Shown: positions 16,761-25,974, counted from the first letter of the stretch. The stretch is 39,692 nucleotides of DNA from a bacterium (GCA_030824495.1 JAVBXP010000036.1:1-39692), one strand, 5' to 3'. The notes: generated by a model not told the origin, from the sequence alone. Numbers and translations: made by a program.

Positions 16761-18709
16761 CCGCCCGCCCCGCCGCCGCGACAGCCTGGAAGCCCAAGCT
16801 GGGACCTGCCCTGCGCAGCCTGCCGCCGCGCAGACCCTTGGCCATGCCCGTCCAGAGCCTGGAAAAGGACGAGATGGGGCAGGCCTGCGTGCCGTTCCTC
16901 GACAGTCGGGCATGGCGGCGAACCGCGGTGGTTGGCGCGACCGTGCTTTCCACCCTGGGCGCCAGCGCGGTGATGGCGCGCCTGCTTGAGCCCAAGGGCT
17001 TCTCGCCGGCGGATTGCGCGATGCTGGCACTGTTCGTGCTGCTGTTCGCCTGGGTCGCCTTCGCCTTTGTCAGCGCGATCGCCGGCTTTGTCCTGATGTG
17101 GCGCGCGCGCGACCTGGAGCCGTGGCGGCCCCAGCCGATCATCTTCAGCCGCACGGCGCTGCTGATGCCGACCTACAACGAAGACCCTGGCCGGATCCTG
17201 TCGGGCGTACAGGCGATCTACGAAGAGCTGGCGGGTATGGGCGTGTCCGAGCTCTATGATATCTTTGTCCTCTCGGACACTCGCGACGGCGCCATCGCCC
17301 AGGCCGAAGCGACAGGGGTGCTGCGCCTGCGTCTCAAGCTGGACGCGCCGGACCGGATCTTCTATCGCCGCCGCGCGGTCAATCTCGACCGCAAGGCGGG
17401 CAATGTGGCCGACTGGGTCGCCAATTTCGGCGCCGGCTACGAGTCGATGATCGTGCTGGACGCCGACAGTCTGATGACCGGCGACACCATCGTGCGGCTG
17501 ACCGCGGCGATGGAGCGTGATCGCAAGGTCGGCTTGATCCAGACCTTGCCGTCGATCATCGGGGCCTCGACCCTGTTCGCCCGCCTCCAGCAGTTCGCCG
17601 CCCGGATCTATGGGCCGGTGATCGCCCAGGGCCAGGCCTGGTGGTCGGGGGCCGAGGGCAATTATTGGGGCCACAACGCGATCATTCGCACGCGCGCCTT
17701 CGCCGCCTGCGCGGGCCTGCCGCACATCAAGTCCGGCAAGCCGTTCGGTGGCCACATCATGAGCCATGACTTTGTCGAGGCCGCGCTGCTGCGGCGCGGC
17801 GGCTGGGCGGTGCGGATGGCGCCGGACCTGACCGGCAGCTACGAAGAAGCGCCGCCCTCGCTGATCGATATGGCGGTGCGTGATCGCCGTTGGTGCCAGG
17901 GCAACCTGCAACACAGCGCTGTGCTGGGCGCCAAGGGGCTGCACTGGGTCAGTCGCCTGCATCTGGCCCGCGGCGTGCTGGCCTATCTCACAGCGCCGCT
18001 TTGGCTGGCCTTCCTGGTCATTGGCGGCGTGGTCTGGTTCCAGCAACGCGGCGCGGGCCACGCCATCGACGCTTCGATGGCCGGCGCCCTGTTCGCGGCC
18101 ACCATGGCGCTGTTGCTGATCCCCAAACTGCTAGGCGCCGTTCTGGTCGCTCGCGACCGCGCCACGCGGGAAGCATGCGGCGGGGTGCGAGGCCTGGCCT
18201 TGAGCGTCGTCGGCGAGGTCGCCTTGTCTGCGTTGATGGCGCCGATCTTCATGCTGATGCACAGCCGCGCGGTGGTCGATGTGCTGCGCGGACGCCATTC
18301 GGGCTGGGCGGCGCAGCAACGCGACGAGGGACGGCTGAAATTCAAGCGGGCCTTGAGCCGGCACTGGTTGCATACCGCGCTTGGCCTTGGCTGGGGCGGC
18401 GCGGCGCTGGCGCTTGATCCGGTGCTGTTGGCCTGGACCAGTCCAGTGACGGTGGGCCTGATCCTGGCCATTCCACTCTCGATGGCGACCGCGCGGGCCG
18501 ACGCCGGCGCGGCCAGCCGCAGGCTTGGCCTGTTCATGACGCCTGAGGAGACCGCTGGTCCGGAGGTCGCGGCGCGCGCAGCGGGTCTGCGCGCCCAGTA
18601 CGACGCCGAGGCGCAGGTCAGGTTCGAGATCGACCGCCTGTTCCGCGCGCCGGCGCACGTCTACCGCCCCGAAGTGCAGGGCGTTCCGGCCTATCTGCAG
18701 GCGGCCTGA
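16748..18709 (+). CDS. opgH: Glucans biosynthesis glucosyltransferase OpgH
   Basis: About 653-aa inner-membrane GT2-family enzyme that polymerises UDP-glucose into the backbone of osmoregulated periplasmic glucans. Two hydrophobic segments (about residues 55-75 and 90-115) precede the cytoplasmic catalytic domain with PTYNED (141-146), SDTRD, DADS (D238, D240), HNAIIR, HD (340-341) and the R-R-W-C-Q-G motif (380-385). Several transmembrane helices follow. Residue order matches MdoH; it is somewhat shorter than the E. coli protein at both ends. ATG 16748 is 13 bases after GGAGG; GTG 16736 abuts that site and is less likely. It overlaps opgG by 13 bases, so the pair is one operon. Confidence 0.93.
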   Translation: MDRVTARPAAATAWKPKLGPALRSLPPRRPLAMPVQSLEKDEMGQACVPFLDSRAWRRTAVVGATVLSTLGASAVMARLLEPKGFSPADCAMLALFVLLFAWVAFAFVSAIAGFVLMWRARDLEPWRPQPIIFSRTALLMPTYNEDPGRILSGVQAIYEELAGMGVSELYDIFVLSDTRDGAIAQAEATGVLRLRLKLDAPDRIFYRRRAVNLDRKAGNVADWVANFGAGYESMIVLDADSLMTGDTIVRLTAAMERDRKVGLIQTLPSIIGASTLFARLQQFAARIYGPVIAQGQAWWSGAEGNYWGHNAIIRTRAFAACAGLPHIKSGKPFGGHIMSHDFVEAALLRRGGWAVRMAPDLTGSYEEAPPSLIDMAVRDRRWCQGNLQHSAVLGAKGLHWVSRLHLARGVLAYLTAPLWLAFLVIGGVVWFQQRGAGHAIDASMAGALFAATMALLLIPKLLGAVLVARDRATREACGGVRGLALSVVGEVALSALMAPIFMLMHSRAVVDVLRGRHSGWAAQQRDEGRLKFKRALSRHWLHTALGLGWGGAALALDPVLLAWTSPVTVGLILAIPLSMATARADAGAASRRLGLFMTPEETAGPEVAARAAGLRAQYDAEAQVRFEIDRLFRAPAHVYRPEVQGVPAYLQAA

Positions 18710-18711
18710 GG

Positions 18712-19014
18712 CTAGAGCGGCCGCTCGGCTGCGACGTCGTAGGCGCAGAGCTGGCGGTCAGAGACGCCATACGCTGGCCAATGGCTGCGCCAGGTCGCCA
18801 TGTGCGGCGTCTGGAAATGGGCGTCCAAGGCCGCTTGGTCGCGCCAGGCTTCGAACACCCGGATCAGGCCCGGCTCGGCCACGTCCTCGGCGTAGGAATA
18901 GGCGACGCAGCCATCCTCGGCGCGGCTGGCCTCAAGCATGGCCAGCATGTGCGGACGGAAGGCCTTAAGGTTCGCCGCCGGCACGCGCACCGTACCGGCG
19001 ATCAGCAGGGTCAC
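18712..19014 (-). CDS. Antibiotic biosynthesis monooxygenase (ABM) domain protein
   Basis: 100-aa ferredoxin-like ABM domain, related to putative quinol monooxygenases such as YgiN. Typical features are the first strand [11 protein letters not shown], the helix region [23 protein letters not shown], and the closing [23 protein letters not shown]. These are small dimeric cofactor-free enzymes or stress proteins; the substrate is unknown. It is the last gene of the leuC-leuD run and overlaps leuD by four bases, so it is probably co-translated. Its stop is two bases from the stop of the convergent opgH. Confidence 0.88.
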   Translation of the reverse strand: MTLLIAGTVRVPAANLKAFRPHMLAMLEASRAEDGCVAYSYAEDVAEPGLIRVFEAWRDQAALDAHFQTPHMATWRSHWPAYGVSDRQLCAYDVAAERPL

Positions 19015-19622
19015 GCCCGTTCCAGCCAGGGCTGGCTGATGGCGCGCTTGCCTTCATAGACGTCGATGGACGCGGCGGCCTGCAGGGTCTCGCCAATGGC
19101 GTCCAGGCCCTTCAGCATCTTTTCTTTCCGCTGGGGGTCGATCTGGAAGGTGAACTTCTGCCCCGACGGCGAGATCACGCTCTGGCTCTCAAGATCGACG
19201 GTGACCATGTGGTTGCCGCCCTTGGCCTCGTCCATCAGCGTCTGGACTTGGTCGGGCGCCAACACCACGGGGAGCAGGCCGTTCTGGAAGCAGTTGTTGT
19301 AGAAGATGTCGGCGAAGCTGGACGAGATCACGCAGCTGATCCCGAAGTCCATCAGCGCCCACGGCGCATGCTCGCGCGAGGATCCGCAGCCGAAATTGTC
19401 GCCGGCCACCAGCACGCCGACGCCCTTGTATTCCGGACGGTTGAGGATGAAGTCGGGCTTCACCTTCCCCTCCTCGTCGAAGCGGAAGTCGTAGAACAGT
19501 CCCTTGGACAGCCCTTCGCGTTCCACGGTCTTCAGGAACTGCTTGGGGATGATCTGGTCGGTATCGATGTTGGCCAGGGGCAGGGGAGCGATCTTGGCGT
19601 CGAGCTTGGTGAAGGCTTGCAT
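19011..19622 (-). CDS. leuD: 3-isopropylmalate dehydratase small subunit
   Basis: 203-aa swivel-domain subunit that pairs with LeuC to isomerise 2-isopropylmalate to 3-isopropylmalate. The diagnostic N-terminal block [26 protein letters not shown] is here, as is [17 protein letters not shown] in the middle and the [13 protein letters not shown] segment after it. Length is normal. Its ATG overlaps the stop of the upstream secreted-protein gene by one base and its stop overlaps the ABM gene by four, so it sits inside a translationally coupled run with leuC. Confidence 0.97.
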   Translation of the reverse strand: MQAFTKLDAKIAPLPLANIDTDQIIPKQFLKTVEREGLSKGLFYDFRFDEEGKVKPDFILNRPEYKGVGVLVAGDNFGCGSSREHAPWALMDFGISCVISSSFADIFYNNCFQNGLLPVVLAPDQVQTLMDEAKGGNHMVTVDLESQSVISPSGQKFTFQIDPQRKEKMLKGLDAIGETLQAAASIDVYEGKRAISQPWLERA

Positions 19623-20524
19623 CAGTTCATCTTAGCAGAGGTTTCGGGCAAGGTCTGAGTGATGATCCAACGGTCTCTGACCTGACCAGTTTCGTCGCCG
19701 ACGCCGCTGGTCATCAGGCTGGAACATTCGACCCGGACGGCGAGGCCGGTCGGGATGTCTATCTCATGGCGACAGGCGTCGTCACGGGTCACGGTCATTT
19801 TGGCGAAGGCGGCCCGCGCCTCCGCGACCCGTTCAGGTGCGATCTTGGCCGTCAGGGCGTTCAACGCCAGGCCGATGCTCTCGCGTGTCGATTCCTGATC
19901 GAGCTGCTGGCGCCATGAGATCACGGCGCGTCCGGCCTTGGCGTCGTAGGACTCCAAGGTGAAGCTGGCCTTGGACCGGATAGGCGGACCGCCCAGCGGA
20001 TTGGGCAGGCGATCTTCGTAGGGCGTGGCGACGCCGAGTTCGAGATCGACGCCTTGAGCGAGCGCGGCCCGGACCAGATCGCTCTTGGCTAGGGCGTCCA
20101 CGGTGGCGTCGATCAGAGCGGGGGACGCCTTCGCGATGGCCGCCTTTTCGTCGGCCCCGACACCAGCGCCTTGGAGCATCGCGCTGACGGCCGTGCTCAC
20201 CTGCGGCCGGTTGATGATGTCCTCCGGGGACAGGGTCTCATCGACCGTCATGATCACGGGGACGGACAGGATGCGAGCGGCCGCCGCCTGCTGCGACGGG
20301 CCGGGCTCGGCCTTGATCGAGATCGGGGTGACGGTCAGCCGGTCGCCCGACAGGCTTAGCCGCTGCGTGGCGAGAAAGGACCAGGCCTGGACCTTGTCGC
20401 CGCGCTTGGTCTCTCGCGACTGCTCAACGGTCATCGTCCACGACGCGCCGTCCTGCACCTTGACCGGCAGGCTATGGGCGGCGACGGGCGTGGCCAAACT
20501 GGCGAGCAAGAGCGCCAGTCTCAT
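19622..20524 (-). CDS. Exported protein of unknown function in the leu run
   Basis: 300 aa with a short Sec signal peptide ([18 protein letters not shown]). The mature part is mixed alpha/beta with strands such as [14 protein letters not shown] and [14 protein letters not shown]; it has cysteines near the C-terminus ([12 protein letters not shown] and VECSSLM) that could form a disulfide. I recognise no family or catalytic motif. It is coupled on both sides, overlapping the VOC gene by four bases and leuD by one. A periplasmic protein between two leucine genes is unexpected; co-expression does not imply a role in leucine synthesis. Confidence 0.72.
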   Translation of the reverse strand: MRLALLLASLATPVAAHSLPVKVQDGASWTMTVEQSRETKRGDKVQAWSFLATQRLSLSGDRLTVTPISIKAEPGPSQQAAAARILSVPVIMTVDETLSPEDIINRPQVSTAVSAMLQGAGVGADEKAAIAKASPALIDATVDALAKSDLVRAALAQGVDLELGVATPYEDRLPNPLGGPPIRSKASFTLESYDAKAGRAVISWRQQLDQESTRESIGLALNALTAKIAPERVAEARAAFAKMTVTRDDACRHEIDIPTGLAVRVECSSLMTSGVGDETGQVRDRWIITQTLPETSAKMN

Positions 20525-21381
20525 TCGACGACGACGCCTTGGGCGATCATCAGGGCCGGAGCAGCCGGAACGCCGGAGCGCACCGTGAAGACCTTGGTGC
20601 CTGGCTTGCGGCCGGTGCGCACGTCCGAAACGTCGAAGCCGGCGGCGGCGATCCGGGCCTGGACCGCGTCGGGATCGGCGACGCGCCAGGCCAGGCCGCC
20701 GAAGCGGTCAGGAGCGTCGGAGGCGGGGGTCTTCAGGCTGGCGCCCATCTCGACCACGGCCTCGCCGCAACGGAAGAACAGTTGCCGCACGCCCCAGTCG
20801 GCGTTCGAGCGGTCAAGCCGCAGGTCGAGGCCGAGCTTGGCGCCGTAGACCGCCAAGGCGCGGTCGGGATTGGCGGTGTTGATCACCACGTGGTCGAGCT
20901 GGGTCACCGCCGCGGCCTCGCCGTCCACGGGTTCTGAGAGCGGCCAGGCTACGCCGTCGCGGGGCGGCGCGGCGAGGAGAATGGTCAGGCCGCCGGTGTC
21001 GGCTGGGTTCAGAGACGATGTCGTCCAGTAACGCTTGCGGCCGTCCTCGTGGGTCGAGCGGACGGGGCCGGGGGCCGAGCCCCGCAACCCGCGCCGGCCG
21101 AGCAGCTTGGTCGCCGCCTCGATGTCGGAGACGGTGAAGGCCAGGGCCCATATGCCCTCGCCATGTTCGGCCAGGTGCTTGCGGATGGTGTCGCCGAACG
21201 CGCCCTCGCCATGGGGTGAGATGACGTCGAGCGCCATATTGGGCAACTGGAACCAGGCGTGCCGCGCCCCGCCGTCGCCGCCGACCCAGTTCGGCTTGCG
21301 GCCGAGCAGGGCGGTATAGCCGGCGATCGCCGCGTCGAGGTCGTTCACCGCCAGGGCGACGTGGTCCAGGCCGGTGATCAT
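20521..21381 (-). CDS. VOC (glyoxalase/dioxygenase-fold) family protein
   Basis: 286 aa with two vicinal-oxygen-chelate modules. The N-terminal one begins ITGLDHVALAVNDLDAAIAGYTALLGRKP. The second begins VTQLDHVVINTANPDRALAVYGAKLGLDL at about residue 140 and closes with CGEAVVEMGASL. Candidate metal ligands are the two DHV histidines and the strand glutamates. Members include glyoxalases, extradiol dioxygenases and resistance proteins, so the reaction cannot be named. ATG 21381 is chosen by family alignment and by its ATGA overlap with the upstream gene; the frame is open further upstream, where it would be antisense to nothing known and is compositionally poor. Confidence 0.85.
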   Translation of the reverse strand: MITGLDHVALAVNDLDAAIAGYTALLGRKPNWVGGDGGARHAWFQLPNMALDVISPHGEGAFGDTIRKHLAEHGEGIWALAFTVSDIEAATKLLGRRGLRGSAPGPVRSTHEDGRKRYWTTSSLNPADTGGLTILLAAPPRDGVAWPLSEPVDGEAAAVTQLDHVVINTANPDRALAVYGAKLGLDLRLDRSNADWGVRQLFFRCGEAVVEMGASLKTPASDAPDRFGGLAWRVADPDAVQARIAAAGFDVSDVRTGRKPGTKVFTVRSGVPAAPALMIAQGVVVE

Positions 21382-22091
21382 TGATCTCCCCACACGGTGT
21401 TCAAGGGCTGGCTCTCGTCTTCCTCGCCGGCGAACAACAGCCGGATGGAGACGGTGGCGAAGGTGGCCGTATAGAGGGCGAGCAGCGCCAGCAGCCCGCC
21501 GCCAATCAGCAGCCGCATGCGGCGTTGTTGATCGGCGTCGACATATTGTTTGCCGGCGACCTTGAGGCCGACGACCTGGCCATCGAGCAGTTCGGCCTGG
21601 ATCGGCGTTCCGGGCTTGAGTTGCAGCAGCGGGACAGGGCTGCCGCAGTTGCGCTGCATGCGGCACTGCAGGATCAGCGGGTAGCCGGTCTCGTCGAGGT
21701 CGATGGCGTAGGTGCGGCCGAACGCGCCCACGGTGTCGACGCTCTGCAGCCGGCCATCGAAGGTGCGAGTCGGGCCAAGGTCGGCGATGACCGAATTGAC
21801 GAGGAACCAGATCCCGGCCGCCAGCACCGGGACGCACATGGCGACCATCGCCGCCTCGACCGGCTTGTCGAACCGGGCGCGCTCATCGAACAGCACCTGG
21901 CTTTGACGGACGCGGAAGATCACCGCCAGGAACCCGACCACCGCGAAGTAGCCGACGACCGCCAGCAGCGCTGAGCGGCTGATGCCGCCGCCGCCCGTCA
22001 TGTCGAGATAGTTGGCGAGAAAGGCGCCAAGGCCCGCACACAGGATGGGAAGCCCCCACCAGACAAGAAAACTGGTGCGGGCGCTCATCAT
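21378..22091 (-). CDS. Membrane protein of unknown function in the leu run
   Basis: 237 aa with four predicted membrane segments: FLVWWGLPILCAGLGAFLANYL, LLAVVGYFAVVGFLAVIF, AMVAMCVPVLAAGIWFLVNSV and, near the C-terminus, LLIGGGLLALLALYTATFATV. Between the third and fourth is a beta-rich soluble loop (TFDGRLQSVDTVGAF ... PVPLLQLKPGTPIQAELLDGQVVGLKVAGKQYV), loosely like DUF3592-type proteins, and containing two cysteines (CRMQRNC). The function is unknown. The start overlaps the leuC stop by one base (TGATG) and the end overlaps the VOC gene by four bases. Confidence 0.78.
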   Translation of the reverse strand: MMSARTSFLVWWGLPILCAGLGAFLANYLDMTGGGGISRSALLAVVGYFAVVGFLAVIFRVRQSQVLFDERARFDKPVEAAMVAMCVPVLAAGIWFLVNSVIADLGPTRTFDGRLQSVDTVGAFGRTYAIDLDETGYPLILQCRMQRNCGSPVPLLQLKPGTPIQAELLDGQVVGLKVAGKQYVDADQQRRMRLLIGGGLLALLALYTATFATVSIRLLFAGEEDESQPLNTVWGDQ

Positions 22092-23524
22092 CAGATGAAG
22101 TCTCTCACATCGGCGATATGACCCGCGATCGCGGCTGCGGCAGCCATGGCGGGGCTCATCAGATGGGTGCGCCCCCCACGGCCCTGACGGCCCTCGAAGT
22201 TGCGATTGGAGGTCGAGGCGCAGCGTTCGCCCGGGGCCAGACGGTCGGGATTCATGCCCAGGCACATCGAGCAGCCCGGCTCACGCCAGTCGAAGCCGGC
22301 GGCCTTGAAGATGGCGTCGAGGCCTTCCTCTTCGGCCTGGGCCTTCACCAGGCCCGAACCCGGCACGACCATGGCGCGGACGTGCGGCGCGACGAGCTTG
22401 CCGTTGACGAAGGCGTGCTGGACCACTTCAGCGGCCGAGCGGAGGTCTTCGATACGGCTGTTGGTGCAGGAGCCGATGAACACCACGTCGATCTTGGCGT
22501 CGGTGATCGGCTGGCCGGCTTCCAGGCCCATATAGTCGAGCGCCCGGGCGACGGACGCACGCTTGTCGGTGCTGGCGAAGGCTTCAGGCGCCGGCACGGC
22601 GTCGCTGATGGCGATGACGTCCTCGGGGCTGGTGCCCCAGGTGACCAGGGGCGCAATCTTGGCGGCGTCCAGCCGGACTTCGCGGTCGAACACCGCGTCG
22701 TCGTCCGAATAGAGTGTCTTCCAGTAGGATTGGGCGATTTCCCAGGCGCCGGCCTTCGGCGCGGCGGGGCGGCCCATCATGTAGTCGAAGGTGGTCTGGT
22801 CCGGAGCCACCAGACCGGCGCGCGCGCCGCCCTCGATGGTCAGGTTGCAGAGCGTCATCCGGCCCTCCATCGACAGGTCCCGGATAGCCTCGCCGGCGAA
22901 CTCGATCACATAGCCGGTGCCGCCCGCGGTGCCGATCTCGCCGATCACGGCCAGGGCGAAGTCCTTGGCCCCAACGCCGGGCGCGGGCTTGCCGTCGATG
23001 GTGACGCGCATGTTCTTCGACTTCTTCTGCCGAAGGGTCTGGGTCGCCAGGACGTGCTCGACCTCCGAGGTGCCGATGCCCTGGGCCAGGGCTCCGAACG
23101 CGCCGTGGGTCGAGGTGTGGCTGTCGCCGCAGACGATGGTCATGCCCGGCTGGGTGCGGCCCTGCTCGGGACCGACCACGTGGACGATCCCGTTGCGGAT
23201 ATCGCCCATCGGGAAGAACTCGATGCCGTTGTCCTTGACGTTCCGTTCGAGCGTCTGGAGCTGGAGACGAGCCTCTTCATCGGCCACCGCGCCGACGCCC
23301 AGCGCCTGGCCTTCAGTGGGAATGTTGTGGTCGGCGACGGCGAGCGTCCGGTCCGGACGGCGCACAGGCCGATGCGCCGCGCGAAGGCCCGCGAAGGCCT
23401 GCGGCGTCGTCACCTCATGGATGAGGTGCAGGTCAATATAGAGGATCGCCTCGCCGTCTTGTTCGTCGACGACGTGAGCGTCCCAGATCTTGTCATAAAG
23501 CGTCTTGCCAACCATGGGCGGCAT
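22091..23524 (-). CDS. leuC: 3-isopropylmalate dehydratase large subunit
   Basis: 477-aa aconitase-family subunit that carries the [4Fe-4S] cluster of isopropylmalate isomerase. Cluster cysteines are C353 in GSCTNSR and C418/C421 in PGCSMC. The N-terminus [12 protein letters not shown], the block [34 protein letters not shown], and the C-terminal [17 protein letters not shown] are all diagnostic. Start ATG 23524 has a weak GGAA site; ATG 23515 (MVGKTLYDK) fits family alignment equally well. It is the first gene of the six-gene minus-strand run and diverges from a LysR gene over 75 bases. Confidence 0.97.
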   Translation of the reverse strand: MPPMVGKTLYDKIWDAHVVDEQDGEAILYIDLHLIHEVTTPQAFAGLRAAHRPVRRPDRTLAVADHNIPTEGQALGVGAVADEEARLQLQTLERNVKDNGIEFFPMGDIRNGIVHVVGPEQGRTQPGMTIVCGDSHTSTHGAFGALAQGIGTSEVEHVLATQTLRQKKSKNMRVTIDGKPAPGVGAKDFALAVIGEIGTAGGTGYVIEFAGEAIRDLSMEGRMTLCNLTIEGGARAGLVAPDQTTFDYMMGRPAAPKAGAWEIAQSYWKTLYSDDDAVFDREVRLDAAKIAPLVTWGTSPEDVIAISDAVPAPEAFASTDKRASVARALDYMGLEAGQPITDAKIDVVFIGSCTNSRIEDLRSAAEVVQHAFVNGKLVAPHVRAMVVPGSGLVKAQAEEEGLDAIFKAAGFDWREPGCSMCLGMNPDRLAPGERCASTSNRNFEGRQGRGGRTHLMSPAMAAAAAIAGHIADVRDFI

Positions 23525-23599
23525 CTAGTTCCGGCGCGGGGCTAAAGTCCAGTATGCGACGCAATTGCCGATGACGCGGGATCAGTTATTCATAGGCCC

Positions 23600-24502
23600 A
23601 TGGCGAACGCCGATTGGGACCTGTTCCAGAGTTTGCACGCGGTGCTCCAGGCGGGAAGCCTGTCGGCGGCCGCGAAGTCGCGGGGGCTGACGCAGCCTAC
23701 CCTGGGGCGCCATATCGAGGCGCTTGAACAGAAATTGGGCGCGCCGCTGTTCCTGCGCTCGCCGCGCGGCCTGACGCCGACCGACCTCGCCTACCAGCTT
23801 CAGCCGCACCTGGCCGAGATGTACGCCGCCGCTGCTGCGGCGATGCGGGACGCTTCGGGCGCTGCCGATTCCCTCAAGGGCGCGATCCGGATCACCGCCA
23901 GCCAGATCATCGGGACCGAGGTCCTGCCCACCATTCTGGGGGCGTTCCGGCGCGAGCATCCGGAAATCGACATCGAACTGGTGCTGTCGAACAAGGCCGA
24001 GGATCTCTCGCGCCGCGACGCTGATATCGCCGTGCGAATGATGCGCCCGACGCAAGGCGCGCTGGTGGCGCGCAAGGTCGGCGCGCTCGGGATCGGGTTC
24101 TACGCCTCGCCCGACTACATCGCCTGTTTCGGCGCGCCTGAAAGCCTGGAGGAAATGGACAACCACACCGTGGTGGGTTTCGACCGAGAGATGCCGGCCC
24201 TGGCCGCGCTCGCCGATCTGGAGCTGCCGTGGGAGGTGACCCGCGAGCGCTTCGCCTTCCGCTCCGACAACGACATGGCACAGATCGCGGCGATCCGCGC
24301 CGGCGTCGGGGTCGGCGCCTGCCAGCACCTGCTCGCGCGCCGCTATGGCCTGACCCCGGTGCTCGCCAACGCCTTTCACTTTGAGCTCGAGGTGTGGATC
24401 GCCATGCACGAGAACCTGAAGGGTCACCGCCGAATGCGCCTGATGTTCGACCACCTGGTCGCCGGCTTCCAGGCCTTCATCGCCGAGGGGCGGCAGGCCT
24501 AG
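23600..24502 (+). CDS. LysR family transcriptional regulator
   Basis: 300 aa. The N-terminal winged HTH spans about residues 5-65 (LFQSLHAVLQAGSLSAAAKSRGLTQPTLGRHIEALEQKLGAPLFLRSPRGLTPT). A periplasmic-binding-like effector domain follows from about residue 93 (IRITASQIIGTEVLPTILGAFRREHPEIDIEL). It is divergent from leuC, the geometry in which LysR proteins often control the neighbouring operon, but the downstream kinase-like and GFA genes (3-base gap, then overlap) are also candidate targets. The effector is unknown. Confidence 0.92.
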   Translation: MANADWDLFQSLHAVLQAGSLSAAAKSRGLTQPTLGRHIEALEQKLGAPLFLRSPRGLTPTDLAYQLQPHLAEMYAAAAAAMRDASGAADSLKGAIRITASQIIGTEVLPTILGAFRREHPEIDIELVLSNKAEDLSRRDADIAVRMMRPTQGALVARKVGALGIGFYASPDYIACFGAPESLEEMDNHTVVGFDREMPALAALADLELPWEVTRERFAFRSDNDMAQIAAIRAGVGVGACQHLLARRYGLTPVLANAFHFELEVWIAMHENLKGHRRMRLMFDHLVAGFQAFIAEGRQA

Positions 24503-24505
24503 AGC

Positions 24506-25063
24506 ATGACTTCCGCCCGCATCCACATCGTCGGCGCATCGTCGTCGGGCACGACCACGCTGGGCGGGGCGTTGGCTAAGCGCCTGGCCTGTCCTCACCT
24601 GGACACCGACACCTTCTTCTGGGAGCCAACCGTCCCGCCCTTCACCACGAAGCGGCCGGTGGAGGAGCGCATCGCTCTCATCGAAGCGCAGATGGCCGGG
24701 CGCAGGTCGTGGGTGATCTCAGGATCGCTTGTCTCCTGGGGCGAGGTGTTCATTCCCCGGTTCGACCTCGTGGTCTTCCTGCGTGTGCCGGCGGATATTC
24801 GTCTGGAGCGGCTGCTGCGCCGCGAACGTGAGCGCTATGGCGCGGCGATCGAGCCCGGCGGCGAGATGCACGAGGCGCATCTGGCCTTTGTCGAGTGGGC
24901 ACGCGGCTACGATCAACCCGGCTTCCCAGGCCGCAGTCTCCAGCAGCATCGCGACTGGCTCGCGACCTTGCCTTGCCCGGTGCTGGAAATCGACGGGACC
25001 CCCAGCCTGGACGACAGCCTCGAAAAGGTGCTGGCGAAGTGCGCTGAGCCATCGCCGCCATGA
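24506..25063 (+). CDS. P-loop kinase-like protein with variant Walker A
   Basis: 185 aa, resembling adenylate/shikimate-kinase-like proteins. N-terminal RIHIVGASSSGTTTLGGALAKRL is a P-loop in which the usual GKT/GKS lysine is threonine (GASSSGTTT). HLDTDTFFW and WVISGSLVSW follow, then VVFLRVPADIRLERLLRRERER as the LID-like basic region. The GT-T variant appears characteristic of this subfamily, so it need not be inactive, but the phosphate acceptor is unknown. It follows the LysR gene by three bases and overlaps the GFA gene by four, so the three form an operon. Confidence 0.8.
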   Translation: MTSARIHIVGASSSGTTTLGGALAKRLACPHLDTDTFFWEPTVPPFTTKRPVEERIALIEAQMAGRRSWVISGSLVSWGEVFIPRFDLVVFLRVPADIRLERLLRRERERYGAAIEPGGEMHEAHLAFVEWARGYDQPGFPGRSLQQHRDWLATLPCPVLEIDGTPSLDDSLEKVLAKCAEPSPP

Positions 25064-25530
25064 GCCGCCTGCCGAACTTCCCGGTGGCTGGCGGCTGCGC
25101 CTGCGGCGCTATCCGCTACCGGCTGAGCGGGGCGCCATTGGGAATCTATTCCTGTCACTGCACCGCCTGCCAGACCCTGACCGGTTCGGCGTTCAGTCTG
25201 GGCATGTCGGTACTGCGCAAGGACTTCGAGCTGACCGAGGGCGAGCCAGCGACCTGGCTGCGGACCGCCGACTCCGGGGCGGTCATTCCTCAGAGGTTCT
25301 GCGCAAAGTGCGGCGTGCGGGTCTTCACCGAGCCGCCCGGCGGCCCGCACTCCCTGACGTTGCGGCCAGGGACTCTGGACGATGCAAGCTGGGTCCATCC
25401 CGTGGCGGCCTTCTGGACCAAGAGCGCGCAGCCTTGGATGACCTTTGAAGGCGACCAGTTGCTCTACGAGACAAACCCAACCGACTTCGCACCGGTCATG
25501 CGCGCCTGGACGGCGTGGGCCGAGGGGTAG
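25060..25530 (+). CDS. GFA (CENP-V/glutathione-dependent formaldehyde-activating fold) protein
   Basis: 156-aa zinc-binding protein of the GFA fold. Seven cysteines are in the expected arrangement: C13 and C15 (GGCACG), C32, C34 and C37 (SCHCTACQ), C81 and C84 (FCAKCG). Members bind zinc and have been suggested to help glutathione-formaldehyde adduct formation, but most are uncharacterised, so the name should not be read as a proven activity. Length is typical. It ends an apparent LysR-kinase-GFA operon. Confidence 0.88.
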   Translation: MSRLPNFPVAGGCACGAIRYRLSGAPLGIYSCHCTACQTLTGSAFSLGMSVLRKDFELTEGEPATWLRTADSGAVIPQRFCAKCGVRVFTEPPGGPHSLTLRPGTLDDASWVHPVAAFWTKSAQPWMTFEGDQLLYETNPTDFAPVMRAWTAWAEG

Positions 25531-25646
25531 GCGTCTGGCGGAAGCTTCACCTTAGTCGCCATAAAGTTGACTTGCCGGCCCGCGCCACCGAACGTAGGTT
25601 TTTGGTGCCGGTTGGCGGGTGTCCGCGTCCGGTCAAACCCTAGACG

Positions 25647-25654
25647 AAGGAGGT
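25647..25654 (+). promoter_or_regulatory. Strong ribosome-binding site for a TTG start
   Basis: AAGGAGGT at 25647-25654 matches the anti-Shine-Dalgarno closely and lies five bases before TTG 25660. It picks TTG 25660 over the open upstream frame as the start of the SHOCT protein. Confidence 0.75.
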
Positions 25655-25659
25655 CGGCC

Positions 25660-25974
25660 TTGGTCGGATCCAGAAGAGGTCGCCCGAGTTTGCTCGGACG
25701 CACGGCGCAAACCGCCGCCCGCACCGCGGTGATCGCGGGCACAGCTACAGCCGTCTCCGGCAAGGTGGCCGCGCGCCAGGCGGGCGCTGCTCCCGCGTCG
25801 GCCGCCGCCGAGCCTGCACCGCCGCCTGCCGCCGCACCTGCCGCCGCACCTGCGGCCGCGCCGGGATTGACCGACGAGGCGATCGGCAAGCTGCAGAAGC
25901 TCGCCGACCTGCGCGCCTCGGGCGTGCTGACGGAGGAGGAATTCGCCGTTCAGAAGGCGCGTATCCTCGGTTGA
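25660..25974 (+). CDS. SHOCT-domain protein, small
   Basis: 104 aa, starting at a TTG selected by the AAGGAGGT site. The N-terminus is basic with RRGRPSLLGRTAQTAARTAVIAGTATAVSG, typical of a family of small alphaproteobacterial proteins. The middle is a low-complexity Ala/Pro linker. The C-terminal 30 residues (LQKLADLRASGVLTEEEFAVQKARIL) are a clear SHOCT domain, a short helical module at the C-terminus of many oligomeric or membrane-associated proteins. Function is unknown. It ends about 100 bases before the convergent rplS, and the perfect hairpin between them can serve both. Confidence 0.82.
   Translation: MVGSRRGRPSLLGRTAQTAARTAVIAGTATAVSGKVAARQAGAAPASAAAEPAPPPAAAPAAAPAAAPGLTDEAIGKLQKLADLRASGVLTEEEFAVQKARILG

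Noticed and set aside
16427..18061. Long open frame antisense to opgH
   Set aside because: Arg/Gln/Gly-rich shadow; OpgH motifs are intact on the other strand.
22118..23545. Long open frame antisense to leuC
   Set aside because: Shadow of leuC; the product is Gly/Asp/His-rich without any family signature.
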